From positions 682,001-746,000 of the forward strand of contig CBDCGS010000011.1 of NCBI GenBank assembly GCA_965216915.1: a DNA stretch of 64,000 bases, given 5' to 3'. Positions within the stretch are counted from its first letter, which is position 1; each line of letters starts with the position of its first letter. Origin of the DNA: CBDCGS01 sp965216915 (GTDB lineage Bacteria; Pseudomonadota; Alphaproteobacteria; UBA828). Below the pieces are notes generated by a model that was not told the origin of the DNA, did not search any database, and was given only the letters and a program-made list of their open reading frames with translations. Below are positions 40,749 through 49,307 of the stretch, piece after piece. Both the position numbers and the translations under genes were made by a program.

Positions 40749-42929
40749 CTAGCCGCGCCGGCGCCACACCCCTCGCGGTAACGTGCCCGCGCGCAACCGC
40801 TGGAACCCGTAGAGCAAGGCCAGAACGACCAGCGCGATCGCCTGGATGGCTTCTCGGGCGATGCCGAGCGGTTCGGCCACGACCGAGGGCAGAAAGAGCA
40901 GGAGGCAAAGCCCGAGCAAGACCAACCGCACGATGACGCCACAGTGTTCCGCAAAGAAGCCTTGCACGGCCGCCGCGAAGGCGAACATCGCCATCAGCGA
41001 GACCATGAAGATCCAGATCAGCCGCCCCGGATCCTCGATCCACGTCACCTGTCCCTCGGGCGACACGTGGTCGATCATCAGAAGCTCGGCATTGAACAGA
41101 AAAACAAACGGCAAGATCGCCGTCCGGAGGTCGTAGGTGAAGCCCTGCACGCCCGTGCGCAGGGGATCGGTGCGTCCAATCGCGGCGGCGGCGTAGGCGG
41201 CGAGGCCGACAGGCGGCGTGTCGTCGGCGAGGATCCCGAAATAGAACACGAAGAGATGCGCCGCGATCACCGGAAAGACGATTCCCGCGTCGCCGCCGAG
41301 GGCAACGATGACGGGTGCGGTCAGCGTCGCCATGACGATGTAGGTGGCGGTGGTGGGCAGGCCCATGCCGAGAATCAGGCTGGTGATCGCCGTGAGAATC
41401 AGCATCACGTAGACGTTGCCGCCCGAGATCGTGTCGATCAGCGTCACGAAGCGGCCGACCAAACCCGTGCTGGTGACGACACCGACGATGATGCCCGCGG
41501 TCGCCGTCGCTACACCGACCGCGACCATGTTGCGGGCGCCGTTGATCAGGCCGTCGACAATGTCCTTCAGGCCGTCATACGTCGCCGCGAGGAGGATGCG
41601 AGACAGGCGTTCGTCGCCTCGGCCCACGCCGCGCGCATAGGCGAGGTAGGCGATGATCGGCCGCTGGACGATCATGATCACCGCGAGCGCCTCGATCGCG
41701 AGCAGGGCCGAGGCGATCGGCGAGCGCCGGAGGATCACGAGATACACCAGGAGCGCGATCAACGGCACCACATAGTGCAGGCCGCGCAGCGCCGTCTTAC
41801 CGAGCGCGGGGAGCTCGCTGCGTGACAGCGGAACGATGCCGAGCTTTCGCGCCTCGAGGTGAACGACGTAGAAGAGCGCGATGTACGAGATCAGCGCGGG
41901 GATGAGCGCGGCCCGCACGACGTCCAGATAGGGCACGCCCAGGATCTCGGCCATGATGAAGGCGGCGGCGCCCATTACCGGCGGCATCAGCTGGCCGTTG
42001 GTCGACGCCGCAACCTCGACCGCGGCCGCCTTGTGCGGCGGCAGGCCGACCTTTTTCATCAGCGGGATCGTGAAGGTCCCGGTGGTGACCGTGTTTGCGA
42101 TGGAGGACCCGGAGACCAGCCCTGTGAGCCCCGACGCGACGACCGCCGCCTTCGCCGGGCCGCCGCGCATCCAGCCGAGGCCGGCGAACGCAACGTCGAT
42201 GAAGTAACGCCCGGCGCCTGCGCGGTCGAGCAGCGCGCCGAACAGCACGAACAGGAAGACGTAATCGACCGAGACGCCGAGTGGAACGCCGAACACGCCG
42301 GTCGTCGAGAGGTACTGGTCGTTGATGACATATTCGAGCGGGATACCGCGATGCCGCAAGAACTCCGGCATGTAGGGCCCGGCAAAGCTGTAGGCGATGA
42401 AGATGATCGCGAGGATGGGCAACGCCGCGCCGAGCGTGCGGCGCGCCGCCTCGAGCAGGAGCACGAGCATCGCGACGCCCATCCAAACGTCAGTGGCGCT
42501 CGGCAAGCCCGAGCGCATCACGATGCCCTCATAGTCCCACCAGACGTAGAGCGCGGCGAGTGCGGCGAGCAGGCCGAGCACGGCATCGGGAATGGGGATG
42601 TATCGCCGGTTGGAGCGCGGCGTCCTGCGCCGCAGCCCGATCAGGCGTGCGAGCTTGATCCAAACCGGCGGGCGCGCCTCGGTGAACGAGGGGTAGACCA
42701 GATAGGCGAGGAAGACGGCGAAGGCGAGGTGCCAGGCGCGCGCGATGGTCGCATTGACGGGCTGGTAGGCGATGTAGAGCTGGTAGCCAGACCAGGCGAT
42801 GCAAATCAGGGCAAGCGCCAGGCGGATAAGGCGCCAATCCGGCTCACGCGGGCCCGATTCGGCCTCGGCAACGATCTCTGCAGCCCGTGCGTCGAGCTGC
42901 GGCTCGCCTGGCTCTGCCTTGTCAACCAT
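40749..42929 (-). CDS. TAXI-type TRAP transporter fused permease (4TM-12TM)
   Basis: A 726-residue integral membrane protein joining the small (DctQ-like, about residues 30-200) and large (DctM-like, about 210-680) TRAP permease subunits, as is usual for TAXI-TRAP systems. About 18 hydrophobic segments are visible. Family stretches include ASGLTGLVSGSSIANTVTTG, VEVAASTNGQLMPPVMGAAA and LILGMGLPTTATYIVMATL. It partners with the binding protein at 43011-43973 upstream on the same strand. The ligand is unknown; characterised TAXI systems take up organic acids such as 2-oxoglutarate or glutamate. Confidence 0.95.
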   Translation of the reverse strand: MVDKAEPGEPQLDARAAEIVAEAESGPREPDWRLIRLALALICIAWSGYQLYIAYQPVNATIARAWHLAFAVFLAYLVYPSFTEARPPVWIKLARLIGLRRRTPRSNRRYIPIPDAVLGLLAALAALYVWWDYEGIVMRSGLPSATDVWMGVAMLVLLLEAARRTLGAALPILAIIFIAYSFAGPYMPEFLRHRGIPLEYVINDQYLSTTGVFGVPLGVSVDYVFLFVLFGALLDRAGAGRYFIDVAFAGLGWMRGGPAKAAVVASGLTGLVSGSSIANTVTTGTFTIPLMKKVGLPPHKAAAVEVAASTNGQLMPPVMGAAAFIMAEILGVPYLDVVRAALIPALISYIALFYVVHLEARKLGIVPLSRSELPALGKTALRGLHYVVPLIALLVYLVILRRSPIASALLAIEALAVIMIVQRPIIAYLAYARGVGRGDERLSRILLAATYDGLKDIVDGLINGARNMVAVGVATATAGIIVGVVTSTGLVGRFVTLIDTISGGNVYVMLILTAITSLILGMGLPTTATYIVMATLTAPVIVALGGDAGIVFPVIAAHLFVFYFGILADDTPPVGLAAYAAAAIGRTDPLRTGVQGFTYDLRTAILPFVFLFNAELLMIDHVSPEGQVTWIEDPGRLIWIFMVSLMAMFAFAAAVQGFFAEHCGVIVRLVLLGLCLLLFLPSVVAEPLGIAREAIQAIALVVLALLYGFQRLRAGTLPRGVWRRRG

Positions 42930-42957
42930 CGGTGCGGCGGCGCGCGGCGCGCGCGCG

Positions 42958-42986
42958 AAAAGGGGGGCGATGGCGCACCGCCCCCC
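42958..42986 (-). terminator. Attenuator-like hairpin between TAXI binding protein and permease
   Basis: Minus strand GGGGGGCG (42979-42986 complement) pairs with CGCCCCCC across a nine-base loop, then TTTT. It sits in the 81-bp gap between the binding-protein stop and the permease start. It would let the abundant binding protein be made in excess over the permease, as in many solute-binding-protein operons. Confidence 0.7.
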
Positions 42987-43010
42987 TCAACACTCCTAAA
43001 TCGTCGGCGG

Positions 43011-43973
43011 TTAGAGCCAACCCCGCTCCTTGTAGTACCGCTCGGCACCCGGATGGAACGGTGCCGAGAGGCCTTGCAACATCGCCGCCGGATCAAGATG
43101 CCGGAATGCGGCATGCGCCGCCTTCAGCTCCTCCAAATTCTCGAACACCGCCTTCACGACGTCGTAGATCAGCTGCTCGTCGACGTTGGCGCTGGTCACG
43201 ACCGTGGCGGTCACGGCATAGGTCTCGACCGGGCTGTCGACGCCCTTGTAGGTGCCCGGCTGGATGGAGGTCATCACGTAGTAGGGCCGCTCCTCCACGA
43301 ATGCCTTGATGTCGGGCGAGTCGATCGGAACGAGCGTGATGTCGGTCGAGTTGGCGGGCTCTTCGATGGCCGCCGCCGGATTGCCCACCGTGTAGAAGAA
43401 CGCATCGATCTTACGGTCGATCAATGCGCGGGAGGCCTCCTGCTGCTGGAAGCCCTGGGCATCGATGTCGTTTTCCGCGTCGATGCCATACATGCGGAGC
43501 ACGTCCTCGGCGTTGCCGCGCTGACCGGAGCCCGGATTGCCGATATTGACGTTCTTGCCTTTTAGATCGCCGACCGCGCTGATGCCGGCATCGGCCCGCG
43601 CCACCAGAAGCACGGTCTCGGGATGCATGCTGAAGACACTGCGGAGCGTCTCCATCGGCTTGCCGTCCCAGTCGCCTTGGCCGTTGAAAGCCTCGAAATT
43701 GCGATCCGACTGGGCGACGCCGAAGTCCAGCAGCGTGCGCTCGACGGCGCGGATATTGAACACCGAGCCGAGCGCCGGCCTGCCGACGCAATTGTATTTG
43801 TCGCCAGCGTGCTTGTTCACGAGGTTGCAGACGTGGAGCGCCACTTGATAGTAGACGCCCGTCACCGAGCCCCCGCCGATCAAGATGTCTTGCGCGGCCT
43901 TCGCCGGCGTCAGCGCGCCCGCGAGAAGCGCGGTGGCCGCGATCGCGCCGAGAACAGTTCTGCGAGCAATCAT
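43011..43973 (-). CDS. TAXI-family TRAP transporter substrate-binding protein
   Basis: A 320-residue periplasmic protein with a signal peptide (MIARRTVLGAIAATALLAGA, cleavage near AKA about residue 26). It then has the TAXI-family start ILIGGGSVTGVYYQVALHVC, RPALGSVFNIRAV, VNIGNPGSGQRGNAEDVLRM and YVMTSIQPGTYKGVD. It delivers substrate to the fused permease encoded downstream. The long signal peptide with Arg-Arg could be Sec- or Tat-dependent; the motif is not a full Tat consensus. Confidence 0.94.
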   Translation of the reverse strand: MIARRTVLGAIAATALLAGALTPAKAAQDILIGGGSVTGVYYQVALHVCNLVNKHAGDKYNCVGRPALGSVFNIRAVERTLLDFGVAQSDRNFEAFNGQGDWDGKPMETLRSVFSMHPETVLLVARADAGISAVGDLKGKNVNIGNPGSGQRGNAEDVLRMYGIDAENDIDAQGFQQQEASRALIDRKIDAFFYTVGNPAAAIEEPANSTDITLVPIDSPDIKAFVEERPYYVMTSIQPGTYKGVDSPVETYAVTATVVTSANVDEQLIYDVVKAVFENLEELKAAHAAFRHLDPAAMLQGLSAPFHPGAERYYKERGWL

Positions 43974-44169
43974 TGGTTCGTCTCCCTGGTTGCCGGGTTC
44001 TGCCGTTCAACCCGCGCCGGCAGCCGCGCGCGGCGCGGTCATCACCTCTGGTCGCGGACGATGCCCCCCGTATCCAAAGGCTAGCGGGGCTGTTACCCGA
44101 TTGCAACCGAGCCACCATGACGCTTTTCTGACAGCGACCGCGATCGGGTTGCGCACCGCGCACCCGCCC

Positions 44170-44745
44170 TCACTTGATCAATTTGCTCAGCGTCTTGAAC
44201 GCAGGCGTGCCGGCAATCTCGAGCCATTCGAAGACGACCATCTCCGTCGTCACGCAGGGCACACCCAGCTGCGCGAGGCGTGCGAGCGCGACCTCCTTGT
44301 CCGCGGGCGCGCGCGAGCCGCAGGCGTCAGCCACCAGAAAGACCTCGGCGTCCGATGCTTTGAGGTCGGCAACGGTCTGCATCACACAGACGTGCGTCTC
44401 GGCGCCGCAAACGACGATCTGGTCGCGGCCCGTGGTTCTGAGATCCGCGAGCGCCGCGCCAAAATCGCGGTTTCGCGCCGCGCTGAAGGTCAATTTCTCG
44501 ATCACCGGTGCCGCATTGGGCAGGCGCTCGGCGATCTCGCTCACCGTCGGCCCAAGGCCTTTCGGATACTGCTCGGTCACAAGCGCCGGCACGCCGAGGG
44601 TGCGCGCCGATTCGACGAGGATCGCCGCGCGTTGAACCGCGGCGTCTCCGTCCGCGATCGCCGGCATCAACCGGGATTGGAGATCGATCACCGCCAACAC
44701 GGATCGGTCGGCGTCGAGCAGCTGCGCAGCCCCGGGAGAGGCCAT
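44170..44745 (-). CDS. Isochorismatase-family cysteine hydrolase (YcaC-like)
   Basis: A 191-residue protein with the family catalytic triad Asp21 (LAVIDLQSRL), Lys84 (VIEKLTFSA) and Cys120 (ETHVCVMQTV), plus the cis-peptide region GAETHVC. Members hydrolyse a range of amides and esters; YcaC-type members remain unassigned. ATG 44745 has GGAG at good spacing. The frame stays open far upstream on this strand, but only because it is antisense to the fpr gene. It diverges from fpr (210-bp gap). Confidence 0.9.
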   Translation of the reverse strand: MASPGAAQLLDADRSVLAVIDLQSRLMPAIADGDAAVQRAAILVESARTLGVPALVTEQYPKGLGPTVSEIAERLPNAAPVIEKLTFSAARNRDFGAALADLRTTGRDQIVVCGAETHVCVMQTVADLKASDAEVFLVADACGSRAPADKEVALARLAQLGVPCVTTEMVVFEWLEIAGTPAFKTLSKLIK

Positions 44746-44955
44746 CAAAGTGGCTCCGTGGTGGATTTTCGCGCACCCTGGCGCATGCCATTCGGGTGCG
44801 CAAGCGCCTTCGTCGGGATCGTTGAGCGCGTCGTCGCAAGATTTCCGCCAACCTCCGCTATCTTCTCGGAAAAATGAATTCAAACGCAGCACGTTCGCTG
44901 TCATAGTGCCGGCCCTGATGAACGGCGGAAACATGGCTTCAGCAGCCAAGTAATC

Positions 44956-46275
44956 ATGGTTCTCAGCGTTGCGATCGTGGGGTCGGGGCCGGCCGGGTTT
45001 TACACGGCCGACGCCTTGCTGCGCTCCGACGCCGACTGCCGCGTCGACATCATCGAGCGGCTGCTCGCACCCTATGGTCTGATCCGCTTCGGCGTGGCGC
45101 CCGATCACGAGAAAACGAAGAACGTCTCGCGCGGCTTTGCGCGTACGGCCGCGCACGAGAACGTCAACTATTACGGCGGGGTCGAGGTCGGCGGCGCGGT
45201 CTCTTTGGCCGAGCTTCGCGAGATGTACGATGCCGTGGTGCTCGCTGTCGGCGCGGCGCACGACCGCCCGCTCGGCATCCCGGGAGAGAACAAAGCCGGC
45301 GTGCTGGGCTCGGCGAGCTTCGTCAACTGGTACAACGTGCACCCGGATTTCGTCGATCTCGCGCCCAATCTGGACACGCCGAACGTCGTGATCATCGGCG
45401 CCGGCAACGTCGCCATCGACATCGCACGTTTGCTCGTCAAGACGCCTGCCGAGGTCGCCAACACCGACCTTCCGGCCTACGCGGCGGATGCCATTCACGG
45501 CGCTCCGATCACCGACGTCTACATGGTCGCGCGCCGCGGCCCGGTCGAGGCCAAATTCACCAATGTCGAGCTGCGCGAGATGGGCGAGCTCGCCCAGGCT
45601 GCACCGCAACTCGACGCCGCGCAGTTGCCCGACGAGGTGACGGGCGAGATGTCGGGGCGCGACTTCCGCGTGCGGGAGAAGAATCTGGCCTCGCTCAGGC
45701 AATTCTCGACCCGATCGAGCGCCGAGATGCCGAAGCGCGTGCATTTCGTGTTTTTCGCGTCTCCGGTTGAGGTCCTTGGCGACGAGCGTGTCGAAGCGGT
45801 CCGCTTCGAGCGCACGCGCATCGAGGACGGACGCGCGATCGGCACGGGCTCGTTCTTCGAAATTCCGTGCGGTCTCGTGATCGCGGCGATCGGCTACCTC
45901 TCGCTGCCGGTACCCGGGGCGCCCTTCGATGAGCGCGCCGGGATCGTGATCAATGAGGACGGACGGGTCGAGAAAGGCCTCTACACCGTCGGCTGGATCA
46001 AGCGCGGGCCGAGCGGTGTGATCGGCACCAACAAGCCCGATGGGAAAAACGCCGCGAGCCAGGTGATCGAGGACCTTGGAGCGGGCGGTAAGCCCGGTCG
46101 CGCGGCGCTTGAGCCTCTCCTCGAGGCGCGCGGCGTGCGCTGGATCAATTTTGCGGAGTGGCAACAGATCGAAGCCGCCGAGATCGCCAATGCGGCCGGC
46201 GGCGCGCCGCGGCGAAAATTCGTGCGAGAAGCCGAGATGCTGGATGTGTTGAACGGGGCGTCCGTGGCGGATTGA
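44956..46275 (+). CDS. fpr: Ferredoxin-NADP+ reductase, adrenodoxin-reductase type
   Basis: A 439-residue FAD and NADP-binding protein with SVAIVGSGPAGFYTADALLR (FAD), PYGLIRFGVAPDHEKTKNVS, VIIGAGNVAIDIARLL (NADP) and RRGPVEAKFTNVELREM, all matching FprA and adrenodoxin reductase. It lacks an iron-sulfur domain. It lies 115 bp upstream of korA-korB, so it probably passes electrons between ferredoxin (not encoded here) and NADP(H) for the 2-oxoacid:ferredoxin oxidoreductase. Confidence 0.92.
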   Translation: MVLSVAIVGSGPAGFYTADALLRSDADCRVDIIERLLAPYGLIRFGVAPDHEKTKNVSRGFARTAAHENVNYYGGVEVGGAVSLAELREMYDAVVLAVGAAHDRPLGIPGENKAGVLGSASFVNWYNVHPDFVDLAPNLDTPNVVIIGAGNVAIDIARLLVKTPAEVANTDLPAYAADAIHGAPITDVYMVARRGPVEAKFTNVELREMGELAQAAPQLDAAQLPDEVTGEMSGRDFRVREKNLASLRQFSTRSSAEMPKRVHFVFFASPVEVLGDERVEAVRFERTRIEDGRAIGTGSFFEIPCGLVIAAIGYLSLPVPGAPFDERAGIVINEDGRVEKGLYTVGWIKRGPSGVIGTNKPDGKNAASQVIEDLGAGGKPGRAALEPLLEARGVRWINFAEWQQIEAAEIANAAGGAPRRKFVREAEMLDVLNGASVAD

Positions 46276-46390
46276 GCAAGCGGACAAAGGGTGACAATCA
46301 GCGCGAAGGCGCGTAGCACCCGCATGGCCGAGATTGGATGTCAGCGTGGCCCGCGAGGCAGGGGCGGGTGACGCGAGAACGGAGAGTGTG

Positions 46391-48253
46391 ATGGAAGGAA
46401 GTGCAGCCCTCAAGCTTGAGGATATGCCGCGCGAAGAGGTCGAAACGGCCGTGGTTCGGTTCGCCGGTGATTCCGGCGACGGTATGCAGTTGACCGGCGG
46501 ACGATTTGCCGAGGCCACCGCGCTGGCCGGCAATGACCTCACGACGTTCCCTGACTTTCCCGCCGAGATCCGCGCGCCCGTCGGCACGACCTACGGCGTC
46601 TCGGCGTTCCAGATCAATTTCGGCTCGCGCGCCGTGATGACGGCAGGCGATGCGCCGGACGTCCTGGTGTGCATGAACCCGGCGGCGCTCAAGGTCAACC
46701 TCGGCGATCTCAAACAGGGCGGCCTCGTCATCGTCGACTCGGGCACCTTCAACGACCGCAACATCCAGAAAGCGGGCTACGACAGCAATCCCCTCGAGGG
46801 CGAGACACTCGACGGCTATCGCGTCGTTGAGATTGATATCTCCAAGCTCACGCTCGAGGCGGTCAAGGACTGCGATGTCAACAAGAAAGAGGGGCAGCGG
46901 GCCAAGAACCTTTGGACCCTCGGGCTTCTCTGCTGGATGTACGCCCGCGACCTGGCACCCACGGTCAGTTGGCTCGAGGGCAAGTTCAAGAAGCTGCCGA
47001 ACATCGCTGCGGCCAACGTTGCCGCCCTGAAGGCGGGTCACGCCTTCGGCGAGACGGCCGAGCTCTCGGACGCGGGCTCCGGCTTTACGATCAAGCCCGC
47101 GAAATTCGAGCCCGGGCTCTACCGCACCGTCACCGGCACGGAAGCCATGGCCTGGGGGTTGGTCGCGGGCGCGCAGCGTGCCGGCGTGCCGCTGCTCTTC
47201 AGCTCCTACCCGATCACGCCGGCCTCGAACCTGCTACACGTGCTCGCACGTCTCAAGCAGTACGACGTCATGACGTTTCAGGCGGAGGACGAGATCGCGG
47301 CGATCGGAACCGCGATCGGCGCATCCTACGCCGGCTCGCTCGGCGTGACGTCGAGCTCCGGCCCCGGCGTGGCTCTGAAGACCGAGGCGCTCGGGCTCGC
47401 GATCACGGCGGAACTGCCGCTGATCCTGGTCAATTCCCAGCGCGCGGGCCCCTCGACCGGCATGCCGACCAAGACCGAGCAATCCGACCTCTTCCTCGCG
47501 GTGTACGGACGCAACGCCGACGCGCCTTTGGTGGTGCTCGCCCCCCGCTCGTCGGCCGATTGTTTCGACATCGCCATCGAAGCGGTGCGCATCGCCACGC
47601 GGCACATGACGCCGGTCGTCGTGCTGAGCGACACCTTCATCGTCAACGCGGCCGAGCCTTGGCGCCTGCCCGACCTTTCGGCGCTAGAGGATTTCCCGGT
47701 GCACTACCACAGCGACCCGGATGGCTTTCAACCTTACCGGCGTGATCCGAAAACACTCGCGCGCCCCTGGGTGAAACCGGGTACACCCCGGCTAGAGCAC
47801 CGGATCGGCGGCCTCGAGAAGGCGTTCGGCAGCGGTGACGTGTCCTACGACCCGGACAACCACCAGCGCATGACCGACATCCGCCGCGAGAAGATCGCCC
47901 GTGTGGCCGACTACATCCCGGAGCAAACCGTCGAGCAGGGTCCGGAAACCGGGCGGCTCGCGGTGGTCGGCTGGGGCTCGACCTTTGGCCCGATCAGCCG
48001 CGCGGTGGAGCGCGTGGAGCATGACGGCGTGTCACACATCCATCTGCGCCACATGTGGCCATTGCCCCGCAACCTCGGCGACCTGTTGCGCGGCTTCGAT
48101 CGCGTGTTGGTCCCCGAGATGAACATGGGCCAGCTCTGCACCATCTTACGGAGCGAATATCTGATTCATGCGGAGAGCCTGCCGAAGGTCACAGGCAAGC
48201 CCTTCAAGATCACCGAAATCATGGACGCCATCCGCGAACGCGTAGGAAGCTGA
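46391..48253 (+). CDS. korA: 2-oxoacid (2-oxoglutarate):ferredoxin oxidoreductase alpha subunit
   Basis: A 620-residue fused gamma-alpha subunit. The N-terminal gamma-like domain (about 20-190) has VVRFAGDSGDGMQLTGGRFA. The alpha domain (about 210-590) has FSSYPITPASNLLHVL (the YPITP motif contacting the substrate carboxylate), FQAEDEIAAIGTAIGASYAG and SSGPGVALKTEALGLAI. It catalyses CoA-dependent oxidative decarboxylation of a 2-oxoacid, or the reverse reductive carboxylation. ATG 46391 follows GGAGAG; an ATG at 46334 in frame is possible. One base separates it from korB. Confidence 0.93.
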   Translation: MEGSAALKLEDMPREEVETAVVRFAGDSGDGMQLTGGRFAEATALAGNDLTTFPDFPAEIRAPVGTTYGVSAFQINFGSRAVMTAGDAPDVLVCMNPAALKVNLGDLKQGGLVIVDSGTFNDRNIQKAGYDSNPLEGETLDGYRVVEIDISKLTLEAVKDCDVNKKEGQRAKNLWTLGLLCWMYARDLAPTVSWLEGKFKKLPNIAAANVAALKAGHAFGETAELSDAGSGFTIKPAKFEPGLYRTVTGTEAMAWGLVAGAQRAGVPLLFSSYPITPASNLLHVLARLKQYDVMTFQAEDEIAAIGTAIGASYAGSLGVTSSSGPGVALKTEALGLAITAELPLILVNSQRAGPSTGMPTKTEQSDLFLAVYGRNADAPLVVLAPRSSADCFDIAIEAVRIATRHMTPVVVLSDTFIVNAAEPWRLPDLSALEDFPVHYHSDPDGFQPYRRDPKTLARPWVKPGTPRLEHRIGGLEKAFGSGDVSYDPDNHQRMTDIRREKIARVADYIPEQTVEQGPETGRLAVVGWGSTFGPISRAVERVEHDGVSHIHLRHMWPLPRNLGDLLRGFDRVLVPEMNMGQLCTILRSEYLIHAESLPKVTGKPFKITEIMDAIRERVGS

Positions 48254-48254
48254 G

Positions 48255-49286
48255 ATGAACGATTCCGTCACCATGCCGGACCTCACGCCGGCCGATTTCA
48301 CCTCGGATCAGGAGGTGCGTTGGTGCCCGGGCTGCGGCGACTATGCGATCATCAAGGGCGTGCGCAAGGCGCTCGCCGAGATCGGCACACCGACCAAGGA
48401 CGTGGTGTTTGTGTCGGGCATCGGATGCGCAGCGCGGTTTCCCTATTACATGGCGACCTACGGCTTTCACACGATCCACGGCCGCGCGCCGACGATCGCG
48501 ACCGGCGTGAAGCTCGCCAACCCCAATCTCGACGTTTGGGTCGTCACGGGCGACGGCGACGGCCTGTCGATCGGCGGCAATCACATGCTCCACGTGCTGC
48601 GCCGCAACGTCGACCTTAATATCCTGTTGTTTAACAACGAAATTTATGGACTCACCAAGGGTCAATACTCCCCGACCTCGCGCGAGGGCACGCGCACCCC
48701 GTCGACACCGCTCGGCTCGGTCGACCACCCGCTCTCCGCGACCGCTTTTGCGCTCGGCGCCGGCGCGCGGTTTATCGCGCGCGCGGTCGACACCGATCAG
48801 GCCCGGCTGCCGGCCACACTGAAGGCGGCGCACGCCCACCGCGGCGCCTCGTTCGTCGAGATCTTCCAAAATTGCATCGTCTACAACGACGGCGCATTTG
48901 CCGCGTTCACGGAGAAGAAAACCGCGCCAGAGACGCAGATTCACGTCGCGCACGGCGAGCCGCTGCGGTTCGGAAAGGATGGCGGGCACGGTCTTCGGCT
49001 CAATCGCCAAACGCTCGCCCTCGAAGTTGTCACGATCGGAGAGGACGGCATCGGCGAGGGCGACCTCCTGGTTCACGATCAAACGAACAAGATGCTGGCC
49101 GGGCTCCTCGCGGCGATGGAACCCCCGAATTTCCCCGTCGCAATGGGCGTGCTCTACTGCGATCCGGCGGAAAGCTACGAAACCGCCGCCCACGCGCAAT
49201 TGGAGGCCACCAAGGCCGACGCGCCGGCACCCGACCTCGCGGCATTGCTTCGGAACGGTCACACGTGGACGGTGGGCGCGGGCTAG
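48255..49286 (+). CDS. korB: 2-oxoacid (2-oxoglutarate):ferredoxin oxidoreductase beta subunit
   Basis: A 343-residue subunit binding thiamine pyrophosphate (GDGDGLSIGGNH) and one [4Fe-4S] cluster through Cys24, Cys27 (WCPGCGDYA), Cys58 (GIGCAARFPYY) and Cys207 (FQNCIVYNDG). The cysteine pattern and lack of an extra ferredoxin domain match the two-subunit enzyme. The most likely substrate is 2-oxoglutarate, by similarity to KorB, though other 2-oxoacids cannot be excluded. It begins one base after the korA stop. Confidence 0.93.
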   Translation: MNDSVTMPDLTPADFTSDQEVRWCPGCGDYAIIKGVRKALAEIGTPTKDVVFVSGIGCAARFPYYMATYGFHTIHGRAPTIATGVKLANPNLDVWVVTGDGDGLSIGGNHMLHVLRRNVDLNILLFNNEIYGLTKGQYSPTSREGTRTPSTPLGSVDHPLSATAFALGAGARFIARAVDTDQARLPATLKAAHAHRGASFVEIFQNCIVYNDGAFAAFTEKKTAPETQIHVAHGEPLRFGKDGGHGLRLNRQTLALEVVTIGEDGIGEGDLLVHDQTNKMLAGLLAAMEPPNFPVAMGVLYCDPAESYETAAHAQLEATKADAPAPDLAALLRNGHTWTVGAG

Positions 49287-49307
49287 ATCCGCGCGCGCCG
49301 CACATGC

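Noticed and set aside
41859..43565. 568-residue plus-strand frame across the TRAP genes
   Set aside because: Antisense to both the permease and binding-protein genes, Asp/Arg/His-rich, no domain.
44174..44183. TGATCAATTT as an FNR-type half site
   Set aside because: It lies inside the 3' end of the isochorismatase-family coding sequence and lacks the N6 spacing.
44746..46587. Minus-strand open frame extending the isochorismatase-family gene to 805 residues
   Set aside because: It lies antisense to fpr. The family homology starts at MASPGAAQLLDADRS (44745), and the extension reads as low-complexity Arg/His/Asp-rich text typical of antisense frames in GC-rich DNA.
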